Source: Chloroflexota bacterium (GTDB taxonomy: Bacteria > Chloroflexota > Anaerolineae > Aggregatilineales > Phototrophicaceae). From it: a stretch of 64,000 nucleotides of DNA. How positions within the stretch are numbered: the stretch's first letter is position 1; every line of letters starts with the position of its first letter. Shown in pieces: positions 26,152 through 35,235 of the stretch. The stretch spans positions 496,001 to 560,000 of the forward strand of contig JAIUNI010000003.1 in the NCBI GenBank assembly GCA_020161935.1. The letters run 5' to 3'. A model generated the notes under the pieces. It saw only the letters and a program-made list of their open reading frames with translations, had not been told where the DNA came from and did no database searches. The position numbers and the translations under genes were made by a program.

Positions 26152-26640
26152 ATGAGCGCCATTCATGTTCGCCCGATGACCGCAAGGGATATTCCCGCAA
26201 CTGCCGCGTGGCTGGTTGAACTGCCGCTGATGCAACGCTACAACCTGACGGTTGAACGGGCGCGGCAGCAGTTTGAAACGGCGCTGGTACAAGCGGACAT
26301 CCTACTGGTGGCGGATGTGGGCGGCGACAGCGCTTGCGGCTTCGTGTGGTGTTTACCGAAGGGTGCTTTCGGGCGGAGTGTTTACCTGCGGCTGATCGGC
26401 GTGCGGGTAGATTTGTCCGGCGCGGGGGTGGGCGCGGCGCTGCTGGGTGCGGCGGAGCAAGCGGCGGTTGAGCGCAAGAGCGACCTCGTTTTACTCGTCT
26501 CGGACTTTAACACCGATGCCCAACGCTTTTATCAGCGGCAGGGCTACACACAGGCCGGCGCGTTACCCGGCTACGTTTTGCCGGATGTTTCCGAGTTGAT
26601 ATACTGGAAACCGTTAGGGCGTACAGCGGCAGCCACATAG
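26152..26640 (+). CDS. GNAT family N-acetyltransferase with oddly placed ribosome site
   Basis: 162 residues from the ATG at 26152: IHVRPMTARDIPATAAWL, a motif A region VDLSGAGVGAALLGA, then LVSDFNTDAQRFYQRQGY. The striking AGGAGGTGA ends 18 bases before the ATG, too far for normal use. An in-frame ATA at 26143 would be 9 bases from it, or the small hairpin GTTA-TAAC between them could shorten the distance. The ATG is kept as the start. Confidence 0.83.
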   Translation: MSAIHVRPMTARDIPATAAWLVELPLMQRYNLTVERARQQFETALVQADILLVADVGGDSACGFVWCLPKGAFGRSVYLRLIGVRVDLSGAGVGAALLGAAEQAAVERKSDLVLLVSDFNTDAQRFYQRQGYTQAGALPGYVLPDVSELIYWKPLGRTAAAT

Positions 26641-26698
26641 GGGCTATTAACCCCTATTTGAGTCTCGCAAAGTCTTATTTGCTAAAGGGAGTCGCACG

Positions 26699-28225
26699 AT
26701 GCACAAATCTATTCGTCTCGTTTTAATGCTCTTTTTGGTCGCGCTGGTTTCGGTTGTCCCCGCGATGGCGCAGGGCGGCAGCAATACGCTGGTGATGGCG
26801 CGTGCTGCCGATACGACCGGCCTCGACCCGCATACGCAAACAGCGTTCGCGTCGTTCCGCCTGTTGGAACTGATTTACGAACCGCTGGTGACGCTGGATG
26901 CCGATTTGAACATCGTTCCGGCGCTGGCGGAAAGCTGGGAATTTTCCGACGACGCTATGACGCTGACCTTCCACCTGCGCCAAGGTGTGAAGTTCCATGA
27001 CGGTTCGGACTTCACCTCGGAAGATGTGAAGGCGAGCATCGACCGTATCCTGCTGGAAGACACCGGCGCGGCGGCTCGTGCCAACTTCACCAGCATCGAA
27101 TCGATTGATACACCGGATGACAACACCGTCGTCCTGAACCTGTCGATTGCTGATGTACCGCTGCTGGCGGCCTTCACCAGCCTGAACGCGGCGATTGTCA
27201 CATCGGAAGCGGCGGCGAGCGGTGACTTTGCTTCGACCGCTGTTGGTACCGGCCCCTTCAAGCTGGATAGCTGGCTGCCTGACGAAAACACCACCCTGAG
27301 CGCCAACGCGGATTGGTGGGGTGAAGGCCCGTATGTCGACGGTATCGAAATCCGCATCATCCCTGACGAAAGCTCGATTCTGGCGGCTTTGCGCGCGGGT
27401 GAAATCGACTTCGCGCTGCTGGGCGACCCGCTGGTCGCAACCCTGCTGGACGGCGACGCGGAAATTACCCTGAACAAAGTGCCGTCGATTTCCTACCATG
27501 TATTCCAACTGAACCCTGCCCGTGCGCCGCTGGACAAGCTGGAAGTGCGTCAGGCAATTTCCTGCGCGATTGACCGGCAGGAAGTGCTGGATACGGCTTC
27601 GCTGGGCTTCGGTACCGTGACTGGCCCGCTGACCATTCCGGCTTACGGTGTGCCGCTGGATCAATATGCGTGCTACACCAAGGACATCGAGAAGGCCAAG
27701 GAACTGCTGGCGGCGGCGGGTGTGCCGGATGGCTTTACGATCAAGGTGATCGCCGCGACGGCTGAACCGCCGACTGCGTTGTCCGAAGCGCAGAGCATTC
27801 AGGCGCAGTTGGCTGAAATCGGTATCAACATCGAGATCGAATCGCTCGAACTACAAACCTATGTCGACCGCTGGTTAGCAGGAGACTTTGACTCGGCGGT
27901 TGCGCTGAACGGTGGTCGTCCTGACCCGTACACCATGTACGCCCGTTACTGGACGAGCGCCGGTAACCTGCAGAAGGTGACGAACTATCATGACGATAAG
28001 CTGGATGAACTGATGGCGGCTGGCCGTTCGGAAACCGACCCGGCCAAGCGTTATGAAATCTTCGCCGAGTTCCAGAAGTACCTCGTCGAGATTGCGCCGT
28101 GGATTTGGCTGTACAACGGATTTGACTACAGCGCACAGCAGCCGTATGTCAGCGGTTTCGTGCCGAACCCGTCCGGTTCGCTGTACTCGTTCAGCCAGAT
28201 CAAGCTGGAAGGCAAAGGCGGCTAA
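26699..28225 (+). CDS. ABC transporter substrate-binding protein, family 5 (peptide/nickel type)
   Basis: 508 residues. The signal peptide has a basic start and hydrophobic core and probably cleaves after AMA (VVPAMAQGG). There is no lipobox cysteine, so it is not anchored as a lipoprotein. SBP_bac_5 features are DTTGLDPHTQT, LAESWEFSDDAMTLTFHLRQ, GVKFHDGSDFTSEDVKASI and TGPFKLDSW. It would capture peptides or similar solutes outside the membrane and deliver them to the permeases that follow. AAAGGGAG precedes the ATG. Confidence 0.93.
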   Translation: MHKSIRLVLMLFLVALVSVVPAMAQGGSNTLVMARAADTTGLDPHTQTAFASFRLLELIYEPLVTLDADLNIVPALAESWEFSDDAMTLTFHLRQGVKFHDGSDFTSEDVKASIDRILLEDTGAAARANFTSIESIDTPDDNTVVLNLSIADVPLLAAFTSLNAAIVTSEAAASGDFASTAVGTGPFKLDSWLPDENTTLSANADWWGEGPYVDGIEIRIIPDESSILAALRAGEIDFALLGDPLVATLLDGDAEITLNKVPSISYHVFQLNPARAPLDKLEVRQAISCAIDRQEVLDTASLGFGTVTGPLTIPAYGVPLDQYACYTKDIEKAKELLAAAGVPDGFTIKVIAATAEPPTALSEAQSIQAQLAEIGINIEIESLELQTYVDRWLAGDFDSAVALNGGRPDPYTMYARYWTSAGNLQKVTNYHDDKLDELMAAGRSETDPAKRYEIFAEFQKYLVEIAPWIWLYNGFDYSAQQPYVSGFVPNPSGSLYSFSQIKLEGKGG

Positions 28226-28278
28226 TGCGTCTGCTTCATACCTGTGGGGCAGCAAATGTCCCACAGGTCACTTAGATC

Positions 28279-29244
28279 ATGCTGCGCTACTTATTGCAGC
28301 GCCTGTTGGCAGCGTTACCGACCTTCATCGGTATTTCGCTGCTGATCTTTTTGGCGATCCGCCTGATACCCGGTGACGCGATTACGGCGACGCTGGGTAC
28401 CGAGGCGGGGATGCTGACCCCTGCCCAACGCGAGTCGCTGCGTGCTTATTACGGGCTTGACCGGCCAGCGCCGGAGCAGTACGTGTTCTGGATTACGGAG
28501 GCGGTTAAGGGCAACCTCGGCTTTTCGATCCGGCACGGCAAGCCGGTTTTAGAACTGATCCTCGAACGGTTTCCGCTGACGTTGGAACTGGCGCTGTTCG
28601 CGGTGACGATTGCGCTGACCATCGGCATTCCGCTGGGGTTACTTTCCGCGATTTACCACAACTCAATTATTGACCTGCTGGCGCGGTTGTTCGCGTTGAT
28701 CGGCCTGTCGATGCCGGGGTTCCTCGTCGGCACGGTGATTATCTTCGTGCTGTCGGTGGTGTTTCGAACGCTGCCCAATTCGGGTAATTACGTCAGTTTT
28801 GCCGAAGACCCATCCAAAAATATTCAGCAGTTGTTCTTTCCGGCGCTGACATTGGGCTTCGCGTTTTCGGCCTCGGTGATGCGGATGACGCGGTCGTCGA
28901 TGCTGGAGGTACTGCGCGAGGATTACGTGCGTACGGCGCGGAGCAAGGGCTTGCCGGAAGGGCGCGTGATTACCCGTCATGCGCTGCGGAATGCGCTGAT
29001 TCCGGTGGTGACGCTGATCGGTATCGAAATGGGTTACCTACTGGGTGGGACGTTCATCGTGGAGCAGTTGTTTGCGCTGCCGGGGTTGGGGCGGTTGGTG
29101 GTGAACGCCATCAGCCAGCGGGAGTATGCGCTGGTGCAGGGGGCGGTGCTGTTCGTGTCGTTCAATTTCGTCATTATCAACATCGCTGTTGACCTCATCT
29201 ACGCGGCGATTGATCCACGGATTTCTTATGACCGCCGTGCTTAG
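28279..29244 (+). CDS. ABC transporter permease, DppB/OppB type
   Basis: 321 residues, about six spans. The N-terminus MLRYLLQRLLAALPTFIGIS is typical of DppB. The cytoplasmic coupling loop is REDYVRTARSKGLPEGRV followed by HALRNALIP. It partners the next permease; the two genes overlap by 17 bases. Confidence 0.93.
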   Translation: MLRYLLQRLLAALPTFIGISLLIFLAIRLIPGDAITATLGTEAGMLTPAQRESLRAYYGLDRPAPEQYVFWITEAVKGNLGFSIRHGKPVLELILERFPLTLELALFAVTIALTIGIPLGLLSAIYHNSIIDLLARLFALIGLSMPGFLVGTVIIFVLSVVFRTLPNSGNYVSFAEDPSKNIQQLFFPALTLGFAFSASVMRMTRSSMLEVLREDYVRTARSKGLPEGRVITRHALRNALIPVVTLIGIEMGYLLGGTFIVEQLFALPGLGRLVVNAISQREYALVQGAVLFVSFNFVIINIAVDLIYAAIDPRISYDRRA

Positions 29245-30106
29245 TACCACCGAAACCTTACCCCAGCAGCCGAGCTTCCTGCGGCGTTTGCTGGCGAACC
29301 TCAGCGGCGTAGTGGGTTTGGTCATCGTCCTGCTGTTTCTGGTGGTGGCGGTGCTGGGCATCCTCGGTTTAACGCCGTATCCATCTATCGAGCAGCATCC
29401 GCGTGACCGTTTGCAAGCACCAAGCGCAACTTACCTGATGGGCACCGATTTGTTCGGGCGGGATGTGACCAGCCGCGTGATGGAAGGCGCGGGTAATTCG
29501 CTGAAGGTGGCGCTGCTATCGGTGAGCTTATCCAGCGTCGTCGGGATTACGCTGGGGATGATCGCGGGTTTCGTGGGTGGCACGGTTGATAACATCATCA
29601 TGCGGGTGATGGATATTTTCTTCGCGTTTCCGGCGCTGCTGCTGGCGCTGGTGGTTGTTACCGTCATGGGACCGGGGCTGACACAAACGGGGTTGGCGAT
29701 TGCAGTGGTCTATATGCCGATTTTTGCGCGGGTGGCGCGTGGGCCGGTGCTGGCGATGAAAGAGCGCGAGTTCGTGCTGGCGGCGCGGTGTTTGGGGATG
29801 AATCCAGCGAGGGTGTTGTCCCGGCACATCTTCCCGAACACATTAGCACCATTGATCGTGCAGATCAGCCTTGCGCTGTCGTGGTCGCTGCTGACGGAGG
29901 CGGGGTTGAGCTTCTTGGGGTTGGGGACACAACCACCGGCGGCTTCGTGGGGCGTGATGCTCAGTGAGAGCCGTGGGATTGCCGAGAAAGCGCCGTGGCT
30001 GCTGCTGTTTCCCGGTTTGGCGATCATGCTGGGCGTGATGGGCTTTAACCTGCTGGGCGACGGTCTGCGCGACATTCTTGACCCACGGATGCGCGGTACA
30101 CGGTAA
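29228..30106 (+). CDS. ABC transporter permease, DppC/OppC type
   Basis: 292 residues from the ATG at 29228 inside the end of the upstream permease gene; a longer frame from 29126 is an overlap artefact. The features are the DppC-type N-terminus, TYLMGTDLFGRDVTSRVM, then the coupling loop REFVLAARCLGMNPARVL and HIFPNTLAPL, and the C-terminal FNLLGDGLRDILDPRMRGT. No ATP-binding subunit gene follows, so the importer must use ATPases encoded elsewhere. Confidence 0.93.
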   Translation: MTAVLSTTETLPQQPSFLRRLLANLSGVVGLVIVLLFLVVAVLGILGLTPYPSIEQHPRDRLQAPSATYLMGTDLFGRDVTSRVMEGAGNSLKVALLSVSLSSVVGITLGMIAGFVGGTVDNIIMRVMDIFFAFPALLLALVVVTVMGPGLTQTGLAIAVVYMPIFARVARGPVLAMKEREFVLAARCLGMNPARVLSRHIFPNTLAPLIVQISLALSWSLLTEAGLSFLGLGTQPPAASWGVMLSESRGIAEKAPWLLLFPGLAIMLGVMGFNLLGDGLRDILDPRMRGTR

Positions 30107-30247
30107 CAACAAACCCCTCATTTTGAGTGGTAGCCAATTCGCCACTAAATTCATACCATACTACCCTTGCGGTGCTGCATCAATCCATCCATACTTGCAA
30201 ACACTTATGCAGCCTATTGACCAAACTATTTGAAGGGGGTAGCCATT

Positions 30248-31345
30248 GTGTCTATTGATCGTATCGTCAAATTGATGCTGGTTTTCGTGCCGGTTGCGCT
30301 GATCGCGGAACTGCTCCATGCTGACCCGATTGTCATTTTTATCACAGCGGCGTTGGGCATCATTCCACTGGCGGATTTGATCGGCGAGGCGACGGAGGAA
30401 ATAGCCCATCATACGGGGCCGAAGATCGGCGGCTTGCTGAACGCGACGCTGGGGAATGCGGCTGAACTGATTATCACCATTCTGGCGATTCAAGCCGGGT
30501 TGCTTGACCTTGTGAAAGCGTCGATTGTTGGGTCGATCATTGGCAACCTGCTGCTGGTGATGGGTTTGGCGTTACTGCTCGGCGGGTTGAAGCACGGCAT
30601 CCAGAAGTTTGATGCCAAGACCGCTGGTTTGAACGCGACACTGCTGATTCTGGCGGTGATGGCGTTGGCGGTGCCGTCGTTGTTCGACGTGGCGATTAGT
30701 GATAACCGTGCGGCGGAGTTCGGCCTGAGCGAAGGTGTGGCGATTGTGATGATCGTCCTGTATGGGTTGAGCGTCTATTATTCGTTTACCCATGCGGGTA
30801 CTGAACCATCGGGTGCGGTGACGCGGGAAGCGGCGGTTGAGGAACATCATTCCAAGTGGAGCATTCGGACATCGGTCATTATCCTGATCGTCACGACGCT
30901 GGGTATCGTGTTCTTGTCCGAGGCGCTGGTGGGTGCGGTCGAGCATGTGACGGCGACGCTGGGCTTGAGCGAGTTCTTCATCGGTATCATCATTATTCCG
31001 CTGGTCGGTAATATTGCCGAGCATCTGGTGGCGGTGCAGGTGGCGCTGAAGAACAAGATGGAACTGAGCATGGCGGTGTCGGTTGGTTCCAGCTTGCAGG
31101 TGGCGTTGTTTGTTGCGCCGGTACTGGTGTTCATTACGCTGATTATGACCGGACAACCGCTGCTGCTGGTGTTTAGCAGCTTCGAACTGATCGCGATTGT
31201 GGCGACAGTGCTGGTGACGGCGTTCATCGCGTTAGACGGCGAGTCGAACTGGTTAGAAGGGGCGATGCTGCTGGCGGTGTACATCATCATCGCCATAGCG
31301 TTCTTCTATCTACCGTCGGCGGGTGGTACCGTTCCACATCCGTAG
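30248..31345 (+). CDS. Calcium/proton (cation) antiporter of the CaCA superfamily
   Basis: 365 residues from a GTG at 30248 (GAAGGGGG at 8 bases). Two halves with the family alpha-repeats are seen: GNAAELIITILAIQAG in the first and GNIAEHLVAVQVALKNK in the second, with acidic residues that coordinate Ca2+ and an acidic loop between. It is typical CaxA/VCX length, with about ten spans. It exchanges cytosolic Ca2+ for protons. Confidence 0.93.
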   Translation: MSIDRIVKLMLVFVPVALIAELLHADPIVIFITAALGIIPLADLIGEATEEIAHHTGPKIGGLLNATLGNAAELIITILAIQAGLLDLVKASIVGSIIGNLLLVMGLALLLGGLKHGIQKFDAKTAGLNATLLILAVMALAVPSLFDVAISDNRAAEFGLSEGVAIVMIVLYGLSVYYSFTHAGTEPSGAVTREAAVEEHHSKWSIRTSVIILIVTTLGIVFLSEALVGAVEHVTATLGLSEFFIGIIIIPLVGNIAEHLVAVQVALKNKMELSMAVSVGSSLQVALFVAPVLVFITLIMTGQPLLLVFSSFELIAIVATVLVTAFIALDGESNWLEGAMLLAVYIIIAIAFFYLPSAGGTVPHP

Positions 31346-31379
31346 GTACGCTAAAATTCATCACTAGATAAGCATATCG

Positions 31380-31405
31380 GGGAAGGCTCTAAACAGCCTT
31401 CCTTT
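31380..31405 (+). terminator. Terminator-like hairpin after the antiporter gene
   Basis: GGAAGGCT, a 6-base loop, AGCCTTCC and TTT. It is a perfect 8-base stem 35 bases after the antiporter stop, but the T-run is short and the next gene begins 20 bases further, so it may attenuate rather than fully stop transcription. Confidence 0.55.
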
Positions 31406-31424
31406 GCATTCGGGGAGGTGTATC

Positions 31425-32393
31425 TTGCGGATTGTGATACCGGATGATTATCAAGACGCGGTGCGGGGGTTGGAGTGCTTCGGCAAGCTGGCGGGGCATG
31501 AGGTGACGGTTTACCACGATACGGTGACGGATGAGGATGTGCTGGCGGAACGGTTCAAGGATGCTGAGGCGTTGGTGCTAATCCGTGAGCGAACGGCGAT
31601 TAGCGAGGCGTTATTAACCAAGCTGCCGAAGCTGAAGGTGATTGCCCAAACGGGAAAAGGGATGCCGCATATCGACCTAGCGGCGTGTACACGGCACGGC
31701 GTACTGGTGACGAGCGGCGTGGGGTCGTCGGAGGCAACGGCGGAGCTAACATGGGCGTTGGTGCTGGCGGCGAGGCGGCAACTTCCGGCGGAAGTTGCGA
31801 GCATGAAGGCGGGTAAATGGCAGAGCCGGTTGGGTACCGGTTTGCATGGACGGACATTGGGTATCTTCGGCTATGGGCGGATTGGCACGATGGTGGCGGG
31901 GTTCGGCAGAGCGTTCGGGATGCGGGTGCTGGTGTGGGGGCGTGAGGGGTCGTTGACACGGGCAGCAGCCGATGGTTACGAGACGGCCAGCAGCCAGCAG
32001 GCGTTTTTCGAGCAGGCCGATGTGCTGAGTTTGCACATCAAACTGTCGAAGGAGACAACCGGTATCGTGACGGCGGCTGATTTGGCGGTGATGAAGCCAA
32101 CGGCGTTACTGGTGAATACCAGCCGTGCGGGGCTGATCGAGGCCGGAGCGTTGGAAGCGGCGTTGAAGGCGGGCAGGCCGGGGATGGCAGCGGTGGATGT
32201 TTACGAGACTGAGCCGGTGGTTGACCATCCGTTACTGCACATGGATAACGTGATTTGTACGCCACATATCGGCTACGTGGAGCAGGACAGCTACGAGTTG
32301 TACTTCGGCACGGCGTTTGACCGTTTGCTGGCGTTCATCGACGGGCATCCGGTCGAGGTGGCGAATATGGATGTGGTCAGTAAGAAGGATTAA
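31425..32393 (+). CDS. D-isomer specific 2-hydroxyacid dehydrogenase
   Basis: 322 residues from a TTG at 31425, chosen because GGGGAGG lies 6 bases upstream and the protein then begins LRIVIPDDYQD as in its family. The NAD-binding motif is GIFGYGRIGTMVAGFG. The catalytic Arg lies in VNTSRAG, Glu in YETEP and His in CTPHIGYVE. It resembles the phosphoglycerate/hydroxyacid dehydrogenase group; the substrate is unknown. Confidence 0.9.
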   Translation: MRIVIPDDYQDAVRGLECFGKLAGHEVTVYHDTVTDEDVLAERFKDAEALVLIRERTAISEALLTKLPKLKVIAQTGKGMPHIDLAACTRHGVLVTSGVGSSEATAELTWALVLAARRQLPAEVASMKAGKWQSRLGTGLHGRTLGIFGYGRIGTMVAGFGRAFGMRVLVWGREGSLTRAAADGYETASSQQAFFEQADVLSLHIKLSKETTGIVTAADLAVMKPTALLVNTSRAGLIEAGALEAALKAGRPGMAAVDVYETEPVVDHPLLHMDNVICTPHIGYVEQDSYELYFGTAFDRLLAFIDGHPVEVANMDVVSKKD

Positions 32394-32512
32394 CCGCAGA
32401 GAAATACGGAGAAGATTAAACCGCCAAGTCGCCAAGAACGCCAAGGTCAAGGCGGAGAAGAATTTACCACAGAGGCACAGAGAACACAGAGAAAGACGGA
32501 GAAATTTGGCTA
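32394..32512. repeat. CACAGAG/CCGCAGAG-type direct repeat tract
   Basis: Immediately after the dehydrogenase stop come ACCGCAGAGAAATACGGAGA, CCGCCAAGTCGCCAAGAACG, CCACAGAGGCACAGAGAACA and AGAAAGACGGAG. The same phrases occur on the other strand in the long tract at 51.7-52.2 kb and at 54.7 and 55.7 kb. Together with the rest of the gap to 32707 it holds no gene. Confidence 0.75.
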
Positions 32513-32707
32513 AGAAAATTGCCTGTAAAACAGGTGGGAACAGGTGAGGTGAACCTTTGTGACCCTGATTTGTGAAGGCGCGGTTTGAAAGCACAAACCG
32601 AATATTAATCTACCAAGAAAAATTTCATGGTAGAATTTTTGTTCACAGAGAAGCCGGGAAGATCTTTTTGGGTTTTTGCAGCTCAAGAAATTATAAAGAT
32701 TCAATAT

Positions 32708-34198
32708 ATGGATGAAAAAATACCATTGGGCGTTCCTCACCCTTTACCTGATGAATTGCCATCAGCTTATGCCGACAGAATCGGTCGATGGTATTTGTCA
32801 TGGCATCTCCCAAATAAAGCGCTTGGACAAATTTTTACCCCGCTTCCGGTTGCACGTTTTATGTCAGAATTGCTTCCTGAACGGGATGGCTTAACACGAG
32901 TCCTTGATCCCGGTTCTGGCTTAGGAATATTGGCATGTGCAGTATGTGAAGTGATGCAGTGTGATATCGAAATTGAGGCTTATGAAGTCGATAGTAACTT
33001 AGTAACGTATCTTACGATTTGTTTAGATTATACTCAGCGTTGGATGAAATCCAGAAAGCGTCATTTAACTTATCGGATTATTCAGGAAGATTTTGTACTC
33101 GTTAATGGTGATGCACTCAATCATACTGTAGAGGGGTTATTTGATATTGTTATTTGCAACCCGCCTTATTTCAAAGTGGCAAAATCTGATCCCCGCGCAC
33201 AGATAGCAACCCCGATTGTGTATGGTCAACCTAATATATATGCTCTATTTATGGGGATTAGTGCTGCGCTTTTACACACAGAGGGATATGCCGTATTTAT
33301 TACACCGCGCAGTTACGCCGCAGGTCAGTATTTCAGCCGTTTTAGGGAATATTTTTTTAGCATAATGCGGCCTCGCGCGTTGCATTTGTTCGAGTCTCGT
33401 CGTGATGTTTTTGCTGATGTTTTGCAAGAGAGCTTAATAATGCTGGCAGAACGCTCAAAACAGGATAAGCCGATTATTGTGTCATCTAGCACTAACTTAG
33501 ATTTTTCGGAAATTTTTCAACGACAAAAATCTATTGACGATGTTATGAGTAGGGATGTCGTCCTGCATCTCCCTCTGTCGGAACAGGACGATAGAATAGC
33601 AGCGATTGTGCGATCATGGACAGGTAATCTGCATGATTATCAAATGGAAATTTCAACTGGACCGGTCGTGCCTTTCCGTGCTGCTCAACTTATCAGTCTA
33701 ATAGGAGATGTTCCGAGTACACACGCCCCTTTGCTATGGATGCAGAATGTGAAGCCTATGCGATGCGAGTGGCCCGTACGCCATAAGGCGCAATACATTG
33801 CATTACGAGGTGCGAATCGATTACTTCTTCCAAATCGGAATTATGTGCTGCTGCGGCGTTTTAGCTCAAAGGAAGAACATCAACGAATTACTGCCGCCGC
33901 CTATTTGGCAGACATTCATTCGCCGACGATTGGGTTGGAAAATCATCTGAACTATATTTATCGCCCTGATGGAGAGTTATCGGATGATGAAACGGTCGGA
34001 TTAGCAGTTTTGCTGAATAGCAGTTTAATGGATGCTTATTTCCGTATATTCAGTGGTAATACACAGGTGAACGCCACTGAACTACGCAATTTGCCATTGC
34101 CGCCATTAGATGCAATTATTGAACTTGGTCGATCAGTAACAAGTTCTAATACGAGTGTTGATACACTTATCACTGAAGTCTTAGGGATTTATGCCTGA
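32708..34198 (+). CDS. N6-adenine DNA methyltransferase, BsuBI/PstI type
   Basis: 496 residues from the ATG at 32708 (MDEKIPLGVP), close to the length I recall for M.PstI and M.BsuBI. The AdoMet motif I region is VLDPGSGLGILACAV (about residue 65) and the catalytic motif IV is NPPYF (Asn151). LGQIFTPLPVARFM is the usual entry into the domain, and a C-terminal target-recognition part follows. It would protect the host against the cognate nuclease encoded next. The codons are much A+T-richer than in the flanking genes, a sign of transfer. It overlaps the nuclease gene by 8 bases. Confidence 0.92.
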   Translation: MDEKIPLGVPHPLPDELPSAYADRIGRWYLSWHLPNKALGQIFTPLPVARFMSELLPERDGLTRVLDPGSGLGILACAVCEVMQCDIEIEAYEVDSNLVTYLTICLDYTQRWMKSRKRHLTYRIIQEDFVLVNGDALNHTVEGLFDIVICNPPYFKVAKSDPRAQIATPIVYGQPNIYALFMGISAALLHTEGYAVFITPRSYAAGQYFSRFREYFFSIMRPRALHLFESRRDVFADVLQESLIMLAERSKQDKPIIVSSSTNLDFSEIFQRQKSIDDVMSRDVVLHLPLSEQDDRIAAIVRSWTGNLHDYQMEISTGPVVPFRAAQLISLIGDVPSTHAPLLWMQNVKPMRCEWPVRHKAQYIALRGANRLLLPNRNYVLLRRFSSKEEHQRITAAAYLADIHSPTIGLENHLNYIYRPDGELSDDETVGLAVLLNSSLMDAYFRIFSGNTQVNATELRNLPLPPLDAIIELGRSVTSSNTSVDTLITEVLGIYA

Positions 34199-35129
34199 AA
34201 TCATTGATGCTCAAAAAATACTTGCTGCTTTGGGAATGCCACCGGCCCAGCAGAATGAGATGGCAGCTCTAACTCTATTTGCATTATGTAGTTTAAAGCC
34301 GGAAGATAGCTGGACATTGGCAAGGCGCAATAGTGTAACCATTTCCAAAGGGGTTATGGCATTTATTCGTGATGAATACGATAAGCCATATGCACCTAAT
34401 ACCCGTGAAACATTCCGGCGACAAGTTCTTCACCAATTTGTTCAGGGGCGAATTGCTGATTACAACCCTGATAACCCATCCTTACCGACGAATAGCCCCA
34501 AAGCGCATTATGCGATTAACGAGGCTGCGCTCGTGGTTATCCAAAGCTACGGTACTCATGCTTGGAATGCCGCTCTTGAGAGCTTTCTTAGCACTTATGA
34601 AAGTTTAATGAAGCGCTATCAAGCAGCACGGGAAACTATTGGTATTGCGCTGACACTTCCCGATGGAAGTTCAATTTCGCTTTCTCCCGGCGAACACAAT
34701 CAATTGCAGGTCGATGTTATTCAACAATTTGTGCCACAGTTTGCGTCAGGTGCGGTTTTGCTTTATCTGGGCGATACAGCAGACAAGAATTTGTTTTTAG
34801 CAACAGATCAACTTGTTCGTTTGGGTATCCCGATTACAGAACACGACAAAATGCCGGATATTATCTTGTATTTGCCGTCACAAAATTGGCTTTATTTAAT
34901 TGAAGTAGTCACTTCACATGGGCCAATGACACCCAAGCGCCTTGTCGAATTGAACGCGATGTTAGCTAACTCTACTGTTGGGAAAATTTTCGTGACCGCA
35001 TTTCCCTCCTTTGCGGAGTTTCGTAAACATATGAGGCAGATCGCGTGGGAAACGGAAGTTTGGATAGCAGAAGCACCTGAACACCTGATACATTTCAATG
35101 GTGATCGGTTTTTAGGCCCGCGGTCTTAA
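34191..35129 (+). CDS. Type II restriction endonuclease, BsuBI/PstI family
   Basis: 312 residues, matching the family length. Conserved segments are YAPNTRETFRRQVLHQF, YNPDNPSLPTNSP, HYAINEAAL and MPDIILYLPSQNWLYLIEVV, where Asp223 and Glu238 with a downstream Lys (HGPMTPKR) would form the PD-(D/E)XK-like metal site. By family, cleavage at CTGCAG is likely but not shown here. No frameshift is seen, so the restriction-modification pair appears intact. The M-then-R order with overlap allows coupled translation. Confidence 0.92.
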   Translation: MPEIIDAQKILAALGMPPAQQNEMAALTLFALCSLKPEDSWTLARRNSVTISKGVMAFIRDEYDKPYAPNTRETFRRQVLHQFVQGRIADYNPDNPSLPTNSPKAHYAINEAALVVIQSYGTHAWNAALESFLSTYESLMKRYQAARETIGIALTLPDGSSISLSPGEHNQLQVDVIQQFVPQFASGAVLLYLGDTADKNLFLATDQLVRLGIPITEHDKMPDIILYLPSQNWLYLIEVVTSHGPMTPKRLVELNAMLANSTVGKIFVTAFPSFAEFRKHMRQIAWETEVWIAEAPEHLIHFNGDRFLGPRS

Positions 35130-35235
35130 CTAGTTGAATGCTTTAACAATGATTTTCAAAGCGCGACATGGATGATTCGGTTAAGATTGTGAATGAAAGA
35201 CTTTAATACACTGCATTTTTGTGAGGTCAAAAATA

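Noticed and set aside
25575..26292. Three minus-strand small frames in the gap before the GNAT gene
   Set aside because: They are Cys/His/Pro-rich, lack ribosome sites and overlap real genes or a repeat fragment.
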